Source: Sipunculus nudus (lineage: Eukaryota; Annelida; Sipuncula; Golfingiida; Sipunculidae). From it: DNA of 64,000 nt. Every line of letters begins with the position of its first letter. The first letter of the stretch is position 1. The notes beneath the pieces are model-generated. The model did not search any database. It was not told the DNA's origin and saw only the letters and a program-made list of their open reading frames with translations. The stretch is from contig CM049316.1 in NCBI GenBank assembly GCA_026874595.1, positions 62,045,176 to 62,109,175 on the forward strand, read 5' to 3'. Both the position numbers and the translations under genes were made by a program. This document shows positions 35,819-49,000 of this stretch, piece after piece.

Positions 35819-35864
35819 TACAAAGTCATCCCCCCCCACCCTGGAAGAAAAATTGACGCCACTG
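35361..35864. mobile_element. hAT-type MITE carrying (TA)n tracts
   Basis: The ends read CAGGGGCGTCAAT and, on the other strand, CAGTGGCGTCAATT. The flanks GTCGCCGC (35353-35360) and GTCGTCGC (35865-35872) agree at 7 of 8 bases, as expected for an aged hAT target duplication. The interior is C/G runs plus expanded (TA)n. Confidence 0.7.
35605..35815. repeat. (TA)n tracts inside the MITE
   Basis: Three long AT/TA runs (about 35616-35638, 35670-35725 and 35777-35813) are separated by short spacers. Confidence 0.9.
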
Positions 35865-36706
35865 GTCGTCGCAACCTTTACACACCAAATTTACGGCCTG
35901 GAACCCCTCTTTTCAAGACCTAGGGACCTTTTTTAGTTTTTTTTGTGAGTCCTCCTAGATTAATTGGATCCCCCTTTTTCTAAATCCTGGATCCGCCACT
36001 GAAACTTGTATATTCAACATGATACTCTGTGATACAACATAAATTTAATTCTTGAAAATTTGCTGAGCGGCTTTATTTTTAGACCTGATTTGAATTTTGA
36101 CATTTATTTGCCTTTTGTATATAAATAATAGAAGATATGCATATGAAATTTTTATGTTTGTGAAATAAAACTAGAATTAAACGTTATCAATTTCAAATTT
36201 GATTTCATTTAACATTCATTTTTAAAAATGAAATTTAAAATTTGAAACCATATTGAGAGGTGGCACTGCATGGGGTTTTAAATTAACTTATAATTATTGT
36301 CTCGAATAGGCGACAATAGTCAGTATAAGGGCCGCACGGGTGTCGCATATGCAATTTTCGTTTTACAGTATAACGAAATATGTGGAAGCGTATTGCCATA
36401 TATTTTTCATTGTATCAATTAACAGTAAATGAGTTTTTCTTAGTGTTTCATGGGAGATACAATATAATTAAATATGTTATAAATTTATTAACTTATAAAT
36501 ATAATGATACATTGAAAGTATATGCAGATTAGTTTATTTCACACAGGAAATATGGCAAAAATTTACTGCAATTAAGAACTTTCTTGTATTGTTGAAACAG
36601 CTGGAAAAAATTTAAATAAGGGTTTAATGTTTCCTTTATACCTTTTATACTTGCAAGTATAACATGGTAATAAAAGCATTCTGGACTGTGGTTCGATATG
36701 GAAGTA

Positions 36707-36841
<135 letters not shown>

Positions 36842-37274
36842 CGGAGCGAGTTTAATGTACGCTTGAATGAGTATGTGTGTGCAATATTCATCAAAAGTCA
36901 TATGGTCTTACTGGAAAGAATGGCAGCACGGACGGGTGTTGTTCCTTCTTGCTGATTGCCTGTATACTATATATGTGCTGCAAACGGAAACTATAATGCA
37001 ACTAGAATTCTGAATCACAATCGATATACATGTACATATATACATATGCCTTCACCATGGAAGCACAAGTTTCAAAAACACTCTGTGGAGTGGGAACAAA
37101 GTGGACTCCGCCACCTCGATGTACTGGATGCACGACCGTGACGTGAACAGGTGCCCGGGCCGCAGTGATGATCGCGTTAGTTATTAAGTATGTTGTGTAC
37201 AAAGAGTCTCGCACAAACATACACGTAGGCATCTAGAAGATACGGGACCACCATTCACATAGGCTTTGGAGCCC

Positions 37275-37298
37275 GGGGGGGGGGGGGGGGGGGGGGGG
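37275..37298. repeat. 24-base poly-G tract
   Basis: Twenty-four consecutive G follow GCCC. It could form a G-quadruplex and is also a likely site of sequencing or assembly error. Confidence 0.95.
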
Positions 37299-37809
37299 CA
37301 CTTTCTGGCCGAAGGGTTGAGGTCAGTGTCCATGGCCTTTTTTTAAATGACGTTAATTCCATCAATTAGAATGAAAAATTTTATTTCTTCTCAGTCATCA
37401 TTTCTTTATTGAGTGTGTTTAGTGATGAAGGCCATTACTGTTTAATTTTTAGAGGTATAAGGTAATTAAATATAATGGAATCCATTTTAGTGAGAATGGT
37501 TGGAAATATACTTATATATGCGTAATATTTAATCAGACTATATAGAAAGGTCTGCTTTGTAATATGACAAACTTTTGTACTGTTCAATGTGTAATTATAT
37601 ATATAAAAATATGACTGAAATCAGGTTAATGTTCTGTAAATCAATTGTTCATGGTACAATATTTATTTGAAGATATCAATTTAAACTTCAAGTAAGTTTG
37701 AAAATGGTCTTTCCTTTGCCTCTGAGTAGGCCCATATTTAATTCGTGTTTCATACAATGTAGCCTTATGGTTTTGAGCAAAATTAAAAAAAAATAAATAA
37801 ATAAATAAA

Positions 37810-38960
37810 ACTAGACGACCAGAGGTCGTGCGCTTGCCGGAAATGATATGGAAACAGTCGAATGAATGAACAATGAAAAAGAGAGAGAAAATAAGCCATA
37901 TTTTAAAAGATATAACCAATATTGACAAAGTTATAAAGGAAATAAGAATCTGACGTGTTTTGATGACCTTGATCTTGACCTTTGACCTATATAATTAATA
38001 CACATATTGTTTCCATAAATAGTTCCGATGTATGGTATGTTTAAGTGTAATAAGTTATTCCTGCTAAATTTTGGGCAGTAGAATGCTATACGCCATACAC
38101 AAGAACCAGCAAGAAGGTGAAATTTAAGATAACTGACGAACAGACAGACATAATGAAAATGTGACACAAGGTTGAGACTAGATGACAAAGCCAGGTTATG
38201 CAGAAGACCAAGAGGAAGAAAATAAACCTCAGTATATTTTATTAAGATTTATTCTTTTGGAGATATGGCCAAAAATCATATGTCGTGGAGGATCCAGTGC
38301 AGCGCCCCCTAGCGGGGCTAGGGATTAAAAGGATTCCTGCCAAAAATGTGGCCTGTAGATTGCCAAATGTAAGATGCAGGAACCAGCAAGCATGTAAAAT
38401 TGAGGGTAACTGACAAACAGACTGACAAAGCGACACAAGACTGAGGTCAATCGACTAAACCAGGTAATGGAGAAAACCAAGAGGAAGAAAATAAGCTATA
38501 GTTTATGTAATTGAGGTTTACAGTTTGGAGATATGGCCCAAAAAATCATATGTCGTGGAGGATCCAGTGCAGCGCCCCCTAGGGGCCATATCATGTAAAA
38601 GAATTATTCATTTCGATATATTAGTGTAAGACATAGGATGTACCAGTTTCAGAAGGATTCCTGCAAAACTGTGGCCTCTAGATTACTAAATGTAAGATGC
38701 ATGAACCAGCAAACATGCGAAATTGACGGCAATGACAAACAGACGGACATACTGACAAGCAAACACAAGATTGAGGCTAATCGACAAAACCAGATAATGA
38801 AGAAAACCCGGAGGAAGAAATTGAGCATAATTTTGTGACAATAGGTCTAACATTGATGAGGTTATGACGAAATTTTGACGTTTTTCGATGACTTGACCTT
38901 TGATAGATCATGACAAAAATCAATAGGCTTCGGGGACTTTTAGTTTTACATAAACTGTGT
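37810..38960. mobile_element. Truncated tandem-core element (same family as 54058-56370)
   Basis: The left end ACTAGACGACC, hairpin CGACC-AGA-GGTCG (37816-37828) and GCTTGCCGGAAAT match the element at 54058. Two CAGCGCCCCCTAG anchors (38300, 38570) mark tandem monomers about 270 bp apart. The expected 3' hairpin is missing. Confidence 0.65.
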
Positions 38961-39201
38961 AAGCGATCGCTGCAAAACTAGCTGTGCATTGTGTGTGGTG
39001 CAGCATATGGTTGAAAGTAGGAAAACTGGATAAAATACTACATTGAAAATGCATATTTTATGTTTTACTTTTTTTTTAATTTTCCAAACCGTGTGAGGGG
39101 GATTACCCCCTCCCACACCCACCCCCTTTCGGGTGCTTAGCCGTCCTCAACCTCGCTTCACTTGCAAAATGCACACCAGACTTTAAAAAACGCTCAAAAG
39201 C

Positions 39202-39247
<46 letters not shown>

Positions 39248-39744
39248 GAATGCGTCCCCCCCCCCCAAATTTTAATAACGCTCCAAAGCCAATGCATACA
39301 TATATGTCAGCGCTGCAGACTGTATACAGCAAATGTATACCGTGATGGAGGACTCGTGTCCAGAGTATGGACTCAAGATAACTTTTTCGGGGGATTCGGG
39401 GGTCCTTGACGTGGACTTGTACTCACATTTGGAGTTAAGGACTTAAGAAATCAGGCCGAGCCCAACTCGATTCCAGCAGCTTGTCACATACCAGGAAAAC
39501 AATTAATTTATGTACAAATGCGAAGGTCTGACAGAATATTACAAAAAAAGACTGCAATGTATATGCCTAGTTTTAGCTCTGTACTATATTAATTGGGGGC
39601 TTAACATAATTAAACATTCAAGTAAAAAGCATGGTAATCTCAAATTTTCATTTTAAATTTCTTTAAAAAAGGAGCATTTTATGTTAACAATCGGACTTAG
39701 ACCCGGTTCAAGATGACTTGCATGGATAAGAAGAAGATGGACTC

Positions 39745-39792
<48 letters not shown>

Positions 39793-41580
39793 CCTGGACT
39801 TGGACTTGCAGTCGACTGGTCGGACTCGAATGGTGTGAACCCGATTATACATCATTGTGGACCACCATGCAGTTACGGAATATTACACATGCATCCGAGC
39901 AAACTTCGGTGTCCAGTATATAACGTTCTGCTGAAACATTCAAGTTTTAACCTACGTATAGAAATTTGATTCTTAAGTGTTTATCCCCTAAATTTAAAAA
40001 AAAGTTATCACCTGATTTCTGCTGGTGAATTTTGTTTTCATGATAACAATTATAAATTTAATTTTTGAAAATGAAAAAAAAACCATCAAGATAAAAGAGC
40101 AAATAAAAATTCGTCTGGAGATATTCTGATGCCGGTTCACACATGACGACCAACAATTTATAAGCTATTACTGGAAGCTAGGTATATCGCATTTTTAACT
40201 AATTTATTATTCTGTTTAAACCAATTAAAATGTTATATTTGGGTATAACTTTATCGATGTTTATATTTAATCAGGTACAAAACTTATTGATGATATATAC
40301 GCAGTATACTTTAAAGGGTTTTAGTCATGCAGGGACATGGTACAAACGATATTGAAAAGTTATATATACATGCAAGCCGCGAGTGAAATGTTGGCATCAG
40401 AGGCCAGCTATATATCTGTCAGAGCAAAGGCGGCCTGAGTATTGTGAAATTACTGTTCAAATTCACTTTGTTGGAAATTTACACTTAAAATTTCCCTATT
40501 ATGAGTAAATGCTAACGGTCTTTATTGTCCTATCTCTTGAAGGTATAATTATTAAAGAATCCTTTAAACAAAAATATTTTATGTTTACCCAGATTACCTC
40601 CGAAAGGTAATGGATTGTTCGACTAATAACCCTTCAAGAAAATTTCTCAACATTTGTTCAAATTTTTAGGAGTTTGCTAACAGACAATCAATCAAACAAA
40701 CCAACGTCAATAAAAACATGATATTTCCTGTCGAAGGTCATATTAATATCCCAGAACGACCAAAAGAGTGAACGGTAAACAGGGGCGGATCCAGGATTAA
40801 GAAAAGGGTGGGTCCAAACCTGGAGTACTTACGAAAAACCGTAGAAAAGGTCCACATGTCCAAAGGGGGGGGGGGGGGTCTAGGCCTCAAAAATTGGTCT
40901 GAAATCCTTGAAAAGAGGTTGCAGCGGCTCGAAAAGGTGGGGCTCGGACCCCCTGGACCCTCCCCTTGGATCCGCTTCGGGTATAGCAATCAAAATGTTA
41001 CCTACGGATACACACCTGCCATGGATCTCTATACAATTGAGCACATAAAAAACTGACGAATTTAGCAGCATATAACTGAAATTTTAATATATGGTAAAAA
41101 CTAAAGTCATTTTCCCTCTGTCAAAGTAACTATTTAGCACTGATTTTTAACTGCAAACTTGACAAATGGCTGATGCCACAGTGGTTACACGTCCCCTGCA
41201 GTCGCCATCTGGTGAGAAGCACTTATATATATTATATTAATAATCAGAATATATTATTATTAATAATAATAAGGAATATCTAATTCCAGCCCCATGCAGT
41301 TGAAAGAGGGGCGCTTATAATTATTATGGCCTGTGTGCTGTCTGTTCTGTTACGTATACGTAATATGTATATACTTGATTGAATATTAATGTTTGCTAAT
41401 TGTAACAAGAAAATATTGGGCCCTTAGGTGTCGAAAATTACAAACAAAATTTAATTTAATAACCAAAATTAAATATATATATATTTATTTATATATATAT
41501 ATTTGTGACAGTGTCTTAACTTTTTCGTCATCCATTGCAATTGCAATGCATAATATGAAAATTGATAATTAGATTCCTGA
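38961..41580. other. Intergenic DNA with simple repeats
   Basis: No gene is seen. It contains (TA)n(CA)n at 39204-39247, a (TA)n run at about 39748-39790 and degenerate GGACTTGGACTC-like repeats at 39340-39840. A hAT-like end, CAGGGGCGGATCCAGG, lies at 40780, with a damaged partner near 40965-40985. Confidence 0.6.
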
Positions 41581-41959
41581 GCAGCGGCGTACCTAGCCTT
41601 TTTGCCGCCCGGGGCGGTCGTAGAAATTAATTGCCGCCCCTTTAACGAAACATTACAAAACTGGACAACATATGGAAACATATCAAACCAAAATTGTATT
41701 CTTATATAGGCTTTTAGTTGAAAAGAACGCAATAATATCGATAAATTCATTAAAAGGATTTTTTTGCCACATATTAAAGAGAAATCACCATGTACTTTGC
41801 TTATTTAAGTCAAAATATCGCTTTGAATAGAAACAAGTGTATTTAGTAAGGCGTGCAAAGTATAGAATAAATTGCAACTAGAAAAAAAATTACACCGTTG
41901 GATATTCATAAACTATAGTAAATTAAGTTTTCATATACACACGATTTATGCATGGTAAA

Positions 41960-43155
41960 ACCTCATTGTATCGCCAGACATAGTCTGTAGATACTATGGT
42001 TTAGGCACGGTTGCGCCGCCGCCGCCGCCGCCGCAGAGATATCTTTTGGACACAATAACTCAAAAAATATTTCAAGGATCTTTTTCAAACTTGACACATT
42101 TATAGATATAGGTGAGAGGACGAAGCCTATTTAAAATGGGGTCATGACCTCAACTAGGAGAGTGACCTTGACCTTGAATAGATCCATTTTGGGGGAAAAT
42201 CACACAAATTCTTAAATATCTCAAGAAATCTTTCATGGATTTATCCAAAAATCAAGTTGGACAAAGATCTTGGATAGTGATGTCATGTACCGGAAACTGG
42301 TGGTGCCACCTAGTATCCTTTTCTTGTTTTTTGTGCCGTTTAATACCCCCATCATTGCCACTTGACAGTACTTTTAGCATCACAAGTCAAAAACTGATTG
42401 ACAGATTTCTTTAATATTATGCATGTACATAGGTATGGGTTATGGGATGATGTGTATTAAAATTGGGGTCATGACCTTTCCTTTGAGAGTGGCTTTGACC
42501 TTGAATATTACCATATATGGTGAAAATCACATAAAATCATGAATATCTAAAAAAAAAGGGATGCATGGATTGGTCCAAACGCAAAAATCAAGTTGACGGA
42601 AGATCTTGGATAGTTTTGTCTTTTGCAGAAGAAAGGTGGCGCCACCTGTTGTCCTTTTTTTTTGTTTTTTTGCGCCTTTGAATACCCCATCATTGCCACT
42701 TGACAGTATATATACTGTGAGCATTATAAGTCAAACAGTAATGGACAGATTTCTTTCATGTTATGCATGTATATAGATATGGTTTATGGAATGAGGTATA
42801 TTTAATTTTAAATTAAATTTTAAAATTTAATTTAATTTAAATTATTTTTTTTTTAAATTTAATTTTTTTTTCAAATGTTGGATATTTTGGAATGCAGTTT
42901 ATTGATTTGGGGTCATGACCGTGACTATGAGAGTGACTCTATATTATTCTCAAACAAGTAACTCCAAACATACATATACAACTCAAACATCATTAAATAT
43001 ATACTTCTATTTATACATAACCTTTTACATAACAATTGCCTTCACTTTAAATATTCCTATATTTTGTACAAATGTTTCTCACATTCATTGCTTAAATACA
43101 AATACATCACATTATATCAACAAAATACCACAAAACCTCATTTGTCTGGCGATAC
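41960..43155. repeat. Nested repeat block with ~320-bp monomers
   Basis: GGGGTCATGACC followed by GAGAGTG...TTGACCTTGAATA recurs at about 42140, 42465 and 42905. The block opens with a (GCC)n run at 42015. AAAACCTCATT plus inverted forms of TATCGCCAGACA occurs at both edges (about 41969 and 43142). The arrangement suggests a separate element inserted in the hAT. Confidence 0.6.
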
Positions 43156-44419
43156 TATGGCACCAGCGGTGCCAAGAAATGTCTAGTTTGTTTATTGTTA
43201 TTCAATTTTTAACGCATATAAATACATTGCCCCTTCTGTGTAACTAAACCTGCATGTTGTTATCGCATAAGAGAGCTCTGTGATATGCATGGTGTTGTAG
43301 CAAGCAAGGCATGTGTAAAAACTCAAGTCTATGGTTATTTCATGAGCTGTGTGTGTGTGCAAGATATTTTTAATATTTTCAGATAGGACCAAATGGTTGG
43401 ATAAACTGTTTTTTTTTTTTTTGTTTAAACAATATCCTCGACGGAAAACATACTTTAATCACATCAATTTAATTTAAGATTAAGTTAAAATGTTTGTGCT
43501 TTTTTCTGCAAAGTTACATTTTTGAACTAATGATTATTTGTTATTCTATAAATTATATAATGAAATTTCAAGTAATTGTATAACTGAAAAATATATTATA
43601 TTATATTATAATATATATTATACGGAGTAATTTTCTTGAAATGATCTGGCACAACATATACGTATATATACAGCAATAGTCTGTTGGTAAACTCTTAATA
43701 ATAGACAGGTTAATTTTAGCTTTGAACTCTTATTCAGGTAACATTAATACTAGAAACATATGTACTGAACGTGACATGTGGCATCGCGGCTAGGAGGATT
43801 CACCCCCTACCCCCATGGCAATTTATAATAGATTTATATTTGATATGCAATTATACATGTAACATCTTAAAGATAAAATAACTCCTTCATAGGTCTTGGT
43901 GAAATATGGTTATATTACATAAAAGATTTAGTCATATTACCAATTTACCATCCAGTTCAACAGCCAGTGGTAAAACTAAAGACACCACAGAAATTCGGGT
44001 ACTCAATATGTTCAGAATAGTGTAAATGTTTGTATTTTAACGAGACTTTTGTAAGAATATGGGGAATCATATAAAAGGACATTTTTTTGTTTCAGGCTTT
44101 TTTCAATATCATGGTATTTTGGTGAATTCAAGAATGGAAATTCCTTATACATTCCAAGGAAAAGAGCAACAAAATTAGTCATAAAATTTGCACACAATGT
44201 GTAAGAGAGATAGGCCTACCCCTCTAGGGGCCATTGTTCTCATAACATGGGCTTCTTCCTATTCAGGTCAAGCACACGTATTCCAAATCTCATTATATTA
44301 TCATATAACATAATTGCCTATGAAAAAATATTAATATAGATTTTACATAAAATAAGCCCAATTCCTGGAGGAAAAACATTTTTTTATCTATTGTTCCACT
44401 AAAAACATGAGGCTGTGTG

Positions 44420-45095
44420 ATTTGTTCAAAAACTATTGTAGTAAAAACGGCCAGTTTTGTAGTAAAACCGGCTAATATTGTAATGATGGCCAATACTGAA
44501 ATAATAAATGTAATATAACTATATCTTACCTTTGCTCTAATCAGAATGGTGGGGGTTAAACGGGGAAAAGGCCAATATGGTAAAATTGATGTTTAGAGAT
44601 TATGTTTAAATTCATGTCAAATTACTTTAGACAGCATAAATTTTGACTTCTTGTGACGTGAATATTTACGTGAACAAACAAATATGAAAAGCCCTGGATT
44701 TCCATTATAACTGTATCTATTATGCTAATGAGGAACCCAAATGGCTCTTCATTTGAGAAGCTATTCTCAAACGACATATCGCTTGTTAGATCTGGGATTC
44801 ATTCTTGAGCTAAAAATATGTATTATTACATTATTGGCCGTTTTTGCCTTTCTCATTTTAATTCCAATATAGGTAGGGTAAAATTATTACTATATGGGCC
44901 GTTTTTATTACATTATTGGCAATTATTTCAATATAGACTATTTTTTTATTACAAAATTGGCCGTTATTACAATATGGGCCGGTAAATTTTATTACAATTT
45001 TGGCACTTTGAATTTATAACAGTATGGGTCGTTCCTATTACAATATGGGCTTTATTACAATAAGGGCCGGTTATTACAATATGGGTCGTAACAAC
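44420..45095. repeat. Degenerate TTATTACAATATGGGCC minisatellite
   Basis: Variants of TATTACAATATGGGCCG occur many times at 44820-45090. Inverted forms (GGCCAGTTTTGTAGTAA) occur at 44420-44515, so the segment can fold back on itself. It is non-coding. Confidence 0.65.
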
Positions 45096-45940
45096 ATGCC
45101 TTTGCAGGACTTTTCATGCAGATTATATAATGGCGTTCTGGCATATTGCAGGACTGCTGATCTTACGAGGAATAACAACAGATTTGTATTTCTTCCTACC
45201 TAACATGCCTATAGAGCGTTCGTGAACCATTTGATTGGTTCAATTTCCCATGCAGTTCATGAACTAACTGAAATGGGGAAACTAAAAAAAAACAACATTT
45301 AAATTTTTAAAAAAAATCTAAATAATTTTTTTTTACCTATAATTTTGTACATTTCGAGGAACTCCTAGTTCGGCGAAATGCCGCCCCTTAAAATGTGCCG
45401 CCCGGGGCGGACCGCCCCCGCCGCCGCCACCCCCCTTAGGTACACAACTGTTCCTGAGTAATTAAAAAACACAGATTATCAATAAAAAAAATCATGATCC
45501 CAACTGAGTAAATATGATATTGTTGCTACACAATTTTAAGTAAATTATAAGAAATCGAAATATTTTGTGCTGTATCAGGTATTTAATCTGTTTCAATACA
45601 TATTCCATGGTGATTTTTTCTCATTAAATTCTTTGTCAAGAAACTAAACTTAATTTTAATTTTTATAATAAATAACTTACAAATTGCTTATATTATAAGT
45701 CAGTCACAATTATACTTTAATAACACTGTATTGTAGTTATACAGGCATGAACAAAATGCTTTCCGTTCAAATTTCGAGCCACGTTCCGCTTGGCCCGTGT
45801 TGCCACTGCCTGTAACCGGTGAACCGTTCTGTAGTATCCATTCAGCTGCCAACACCCGGTGGTTTGTGATGTATGCGTGGAGAATGCCTGGCACGCAGTC
45901 ACATGACATGCCGTTTCGCGTGATCTCCGCGAGACTATAA

Positions 45941-45954
45941 CCGCCAAATTCAAA
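45941..45954 (-). promoter_or_regulatory. E2F-like plus CHR-like site upstream of anillin
   Basis: On the minus strand TTTGAA (45954-45949) is followed directly by TTTGGCGG (45948-45941, one T shared with the spacer). These resemble the CHR element and an E2F site, found together in G2/M gene promoters. They lie about 107-120 bp before the anillin ATG in a short GC-richer region. This is a motif match only. Confidence 0.45.
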
Positions 45955-46060
45955 CCTCCACCTGTCACAACAACACGACACGGCTGACGCCCGGAGAGAG
46001 TGCGAGAGGAACTGTCACGAAGGATCCTCTACAAGGAAACCCCGTGTCAGAGGAAACAAA

Positions 46061-46078
46061 ATGGATCCATTTACACAG
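46061..46078 (+). CDS. ANLN: Anillin coding exon 1 (18 nt)
   Basis: Encodes MDPFTQ from an ATG in context AACAAAATGG. The donor CAG|GTAAAT leaves phase 0. The 5'UTR probably spans about 45980-46060; the transcription start is not defined. Confidence 0.9.
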
Positions 46079-49000
46079 GTAAATATTTGACATATTACAA
46101 CAGTTTTTATGCAGAGTATTGCCTTTGATTTACGATGGTTTCACAATAATGATCGACCGTCACTGCAGGCATTTCACTGTTCAGATTTCAGTTTCTGGCT
46201 TAACGTGGTGTTGGCATGTGGGGGGGTTTCGACTCTCACACACTGTCATTCGTTAAGTTAAATGTGAGCCAGACATATCTTGTGTGTTTCACAATATTAA
46301 TGTGTTGTCTAGCCTTTGTTTAATCTAATTTTGTTGGATCTTCTATTGTGACAGTGAAATTAAAGCGTTGACCTTGTTATAAAAACTTGAGACCTGGTTT
46401 CAGACGAGAGTGGGGCACGTCTTCAAGCTCAGCTGTTCAACTTCATGTCACACTCGCACTCATTTATGTGGACCATGGTCCATGCCGTGTGGATCTGATC
46501 TGCTTAACTTAGCAAATTTTGAAAGATCTTAACTTTTTCAATGGTCTGTCAAATGTTCTGCTCTGTTTTGCAGTATTGTTGACTTGTAATGTTTTCAACT
46601 TTTTAAGTTTGATGCCACTATGCTATTTTTTTCCACTTGTATGGTTCCTATCCTTTTGTATAAATATTAATGTTCAAAGTCAGTTTACTTTAATTGATTA
46701 AAAAAAATAGCCTTTAGGTATCAGTGACCAGAAATTATTCTATTTCATTCTCGCCTAGTTCACAATCAGGTGTACACTTTATGTTGCAGTTTAGTGAAAT
46801 TTTCAAAATCATGTCACATGTGAGTCACTTTGTTGCATAAACAACCTTTCCCTGGGGGAATCAGGAAAAAAATTTCAGAGCACAAACATTAACTGTTTTG
46901 GTTTAACCAGATGATGAATACTGGTGGCAAAGTTCTGTCTACGGACACTACATATTTAAGAGAAGATATAAAAACTCTGAATGGATACCTGTAAAACACT
47001 TTAATTGTGTGAATGATATACCCAGTGATTCTGTTCACTAACATAACCAATATAAACATATCAGTTATGGAATGAGTATTTTCATATTTTGCTCTTTGTC
47101 CTGTATATATGTTATAAATATGAAAATTAAATTTTTGGTAAATCTGTTAGGCTGGAGGGTTTTAACTTATAATACTGTGAACAATCAAGCATGTAAAATC
47201 TAACCCTAGCCTTAGAAAAGTAATTTTCCAGGGAAAAAAAATTTTAATAGGATGTTAAACTGGTAATGTTTTGTCTACGGACACTACATGAACCACAATA
47301 TAGGTATCTGTAGATGACACAAAAACTTAAAGATCAGCTTTGTCTACGGACACTACATGTCTACGGACACTACATTTGTACATGTTGGCCCATTTGTATA
47401 TCATATGGAATGGAACTGGAAAATAATTTTGATATTTATCTGAACAGTAGCTACTTTAATTTCTACTAAAGAACCTTTTCCTGAAGATGATGTATTTAAA
47501 CTATGTGTAATGGGCATAAAGTATTTGAATATATTACAGGGTGCTTTTCTCATAAAAACTTGTATGTTATAATCTTCTAATAATGGTAAAGAAAAACTGA
47601 GCTTTATTTGTTAACTTTTAAATTTATGTACTTGATACCTGGATAATTTAATGACAATTTGACTAATAAACAGTTTGTTTTTACTGTAGATGGAGACAAT
47701 AGCTGTTCTTAAATCACCTTTGTCTACGGACACTACATGTCTACGGACACTACATTTGTACATGTTGGCCCATCTGTATATCATATGGGATGAAACTGAA
47801 AAATGATTTTGATATTTTTCAAAACAGTGACTGTTACAATTTCTCAAGAGCATTAAGAACTGAGGATAGTTACATTTGTAATAGCAGAGAAATAGTGTCT
47901 ACGACCACTACGCAATCTTGCGGAAAATTTACAATAATCGATGAAAGCAGATTTATTGTATCAGGACCTGCCTGGGTAAAATGTTTGACCCGATTTTAAC
48001 AGTATGCTTGAATGTTGTGTATTAGGAGGTAACAAAATGAAACTTAGCCCACTACCTAGTTTGGTGTCCTCATTTAAAATGATGTATAGGGTAAATGTCA
48101 ACTCTGCATAACATCAGGCATATTATCTGTAGTGTTGTAAATTTGTTAAATTCTTGACTAGCAGCTTCTAGTTTTTTTTTCTTACAGGAATGTCCATATT
48201 TCATAAAATACCACAGTGACAACAGACATCCCCAGTCCAAGGTATCATTTTGTATAAGGGTATTATTACAAAAATTAGAAATCTACCTGCAACAATATAA
48301 CACAGTGCACAAGCTACATTTGACTCATTAAAAATATCACAACTTTTTTTTCAATTTATATATTTAAGTCTGGTTTTCAATATTTAGATCAACTATTTAT
48401 GCTGAAGTGATAGAAATACTGACTTTGATGTCATGGCCTACAGATAATTGTTGATAATAGTATAACAGTTTATGAAACAAAAGTGTACACCTGATTGTGA
48501 ACTAGGCGTCAAGCAGTATTATTTATGTCCCAGTTCTTCTGAAATCTGTCCTAAGTTAATAACCTAAATGAACTTAAAAATAAAACATGGTGTTCCCCTT
48601 CACCTATTAAAAAAATAATCTCCCTTTAAAGAAAAACAGGCACAAAGTCTTGAATGACAAACTTTTTTGGTGTTAATATGTCATGATAATTTATTTATGC
48701 TTCATTACTTCTTTGTCAGCAATGATTGATTGTCTTTTATATTCCCAATGACAGTTTGTTGTATTATACCACATCGGATTTTCTAATTTATTGTAGCATT
48801 ACTTTTAACTACATGAAAAGAAGTTTTGACTTTTGGTCCCATAGTTTTGACTGTAGATATGAAGACCATATACAAGAGACTGTATATGGTTATATAACCC
48901 ACTGTGAAACCCCAGACTGGATATTTTCCTTCAGATGTAAAACTTATTTGAAAACTAACTTTGTTCAAGAAAGGTGAAAAATGTGGGATAATTGAAGCTT

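Larger units (their letters stand above)
41582..45450. mobile_element. 3.9 kb hAT-type element with perfect 8-bp target duplication
   Basis: The left end reads CAGCGGCGTACCTAG and the right end CTTAGGTACACAACTG, imperfect inverted repeats. Each is followed inside by a GCCGCCCGGGGCGG palindrome. TTCCTGAG flanks both ends (41574-41581 and 45451-45458). I see no transposase frame, and the interior is filled with other repeats, so it is non-autonomous or has been filled by nested insertions. Confidence 0.85.

Noticed and set aside
40780-40985. CAGGGGCGGATCCAGG ... GGATCCGCTTCG as a short hAT MITE
   Set aside because: The right end is damaged and no matching 8-bp flanks were found; left as a fragment only.
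45700-45981. 93-codon minus-strand frame upstream of anillin, possible divergent gene
   Set aside because: It covers the GC-richer anillin promoter, shows no known motif, and overlaps a second frame of similar length, as expected by chance in such sequence.
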